Source of the DNA: Oscillospiraceae bacterium
Lineage (GTDB): Bacteria > Bacillota > Clostridia > Oscillospirales > Acutalibacteraceae
Direction of reading: 5' to 3'
DNA: 14,341 nucleotides
Assembly: GCA_902766855.1 (NCBI GenBank)
Contig: CACXFE010000121.1
Coordinates: forward strand, 1-14,341
Each line of letters begins with the position of its first letter. The first letter of the stretch is position 1. The notes under the pieces are model-generated. The model ran no database searches and had not been told where the DNA came from. It saw nothing but the letters and a program-made list of their open reading frames with translations. The translations under genes were made by a program, and so were the position numbers. Shown piece by piece: positions 13,683-14,341 of this stretch.

Positions 13683-14024
13683 TCATGCCAGTAAATCGTT
13701 TAATAACGCTTTCTGCTTGAAAATCTCTTCCAGATAAGGGGAATAATCCCGTTCCGTTTTTGCCCGTAATTCCTCGGTCATGTTCGATACAGGTTCAAAC
13801 AACGGCGTCAGCGCCAAATTGCCCAGCACCCCTTTGAGAGAATGTGCCTGCTCAAAAGCGGCCTGCAAATCGTTTTGCGCAACGGCTTCTTTCAGTTTTT
13901 CAAAACCGTCGCTCTGTAAAGCCATTCCGATCATACGGAAATAGAACGCCTTGTTATTCAGGCAACGGTTCAGCCCATCTTCAACATTGGCGCCGTACCG
14001 GCGTAAAGCTTCTACTGTCAGCAT
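13683..14024 (-). CDS. Histidine phosphotransfer (HPt) domain protein
   Basis: The single-domain 113-residue protein is all-helical by appearance. AHSLKGVLGNL (~60-70) is the HPt signature (H-x-(L/I)-K-G), in which the His accepts a phosphoryl group from a receiver domain. The opening MLTVEALRRYGANVEDGLNRCLNN and the Y-F-R motif are typical of stand-alone HPt proteins in gut Clostridia. The start ATG 14024 has AAAGGG upstream. Its first codons overlap the stop of the EAL gene (ATGCTGA), so the two are probably translated together and may act in one phosphorelay that tunes cyclic-di-GMP. The cognate kinase and receiver are not in the window. Confidence 0.9.
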   Translation of the reverse strand: MLTVEALRRYGANVEDGLNRCLNNKAFYFRMIGMALQSDGFEKLKEAVAQNDLQAAFEQAHSLKGVLGNLALTPLFEPVSNMTEELRAKTERDYSPYLEEIFKQKALLNDLLA

Positions 14025-14341
14025 AAGGCAACCCTTTCTTCCATGAGCGGTTCCAATTTTTCCGGCGGCAGGGGAGGAGAAAAATAGTAGCCCTGCACGA
14101 TGTCACATCCCAATTCGCGGAGCAGATCGTATTGCTCTTTGGTTTCCACGCCTTCCGCCACGATCGGCACGGCCAGAAAATTTTTAATTCCGATCATCAT
14201 TTTTAAAATATGCAGATTCTTTTCATTGCGGAATACATTCCGGATAAATCCCATATCCAGTTTGATAATATCGGTCGGCATTTCCGAAAGCATGTTGAGG
14301 GAAGAATAGCCGGCGCCAAAATCATCCATCTCGATACGGAA
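14018..14341 (-). CDS. EAL-domain cyclic-di-GMP phosphodiesterase (C-terminal part)
   Basis: The 107 visible residues are the C-terminal half of an EAL domain; the start lies beyond the right edge. Seen in order are DDFGAGYSSL (the two metal-binding Asp), TDIIKLDMGFI (catalytic-region Lys), VAEGVETKEQ (metal-binding Glu) and DIVQGYYFSPPLP (conserved Gln). All hallmark residues in this half are intact, so hydrolysis of cyclic-di-GMP to pGpG is likely. EAL domains usually sit at the C-terminus of larger sensors with PAS, GGDEF or receiver parts, and none of that is visible here. It overlaps the HPt gene by 7 nt. Confidence 0.92.
   Translation of the reverse strand, partial: FRIEMDDFGAGYSSLNMLSEMPTDIIKLDMGFIRNVFRNEKNLHILKMMIGIKNFLAVPIVAEGVETKEQYDLLRELGCDIVQGYYFSPPLPPEKLEPLMEERVALC

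Noticed and set aside
1..14341. tRNA, rRNA, CRISPR array, insertion sequence or prophage
   Set aside because: No cloverleaf, repeat-spacer pattern, transposase, integrase or phage-like protein was seen. The gene content is ordinary chromosomal apart from the activase pair.

Overview
The window looks like chromosomal DNA from an anaerobic, low-to-mid GC Firmicute of class Clostridia. The grounds are a Na+-type V-ATPase operon, a pssA-psd pair of the gut clostridial kind, an rpsF-ssb-rpsR operon with a zinc-type bS18, a type III pantothenate kinase, and a giant activase protein typical of strict anaerobes. Oscillospirales is a guess from overall protein style. No mobile element, tRNA, rRNA or CRISPR array is visible, coding density is high, and no frameshifted gene was seen.

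Layout. (1) 1-4639, minus strand: V-type ATPase genes in the order G/H, I, K, E, C, F. F runs off the left edge, and the catalytic A/B/D genes are presumably beyond it. (2) 4640-4875: AT-rich divergent control region with a promoter in each direction and two palindromes. (3) 4876-6464, plus strand: phosphatidylserine synthase and decarboxylase, which together make phosphatidylethanolamine. (4) 6465-6561: two inverted repeats between convergent genes. (5) 6562-8018, minus strand: coaX (pantothenate kinase) followed by an ECF-transporter S component that is probably a pantothenate importer. (6) 8019-8201: back-to-back promoters; the rpsF side has a near-consensus promoter and a structured leader. 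(7) 8202-9257, plus strand: rpsF-ssb-rpsR and a strong terminator. (8) 9303-13681, plus strand: a two-gene transcription unit with its own promoter and terminator. It encodes a 985-residue protein (two activase ATPase domains, a Cys cluster and a DUF2229-type region) and a 440-residue HgdB/COG3581-like protein. (9) 13683-14341, minus strand: the C-terminal part of an EAL phosphodiesterase overlapping a histidine phosphotransfer (HPt) protein.

The most interesting region is (8). It resembles the ATP-driven electron-injection systems of 2-hydroxyacyl-CoA dehydratases and double-cubane cluster proteins, but both ATPase halves are fused in one chain. No CoA-transferase, second dehydratase subunit or other pathway gene lies beside it, so its substrate is unknown. 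All family calls rest on reading the protein sequences by eye; no database search was run.
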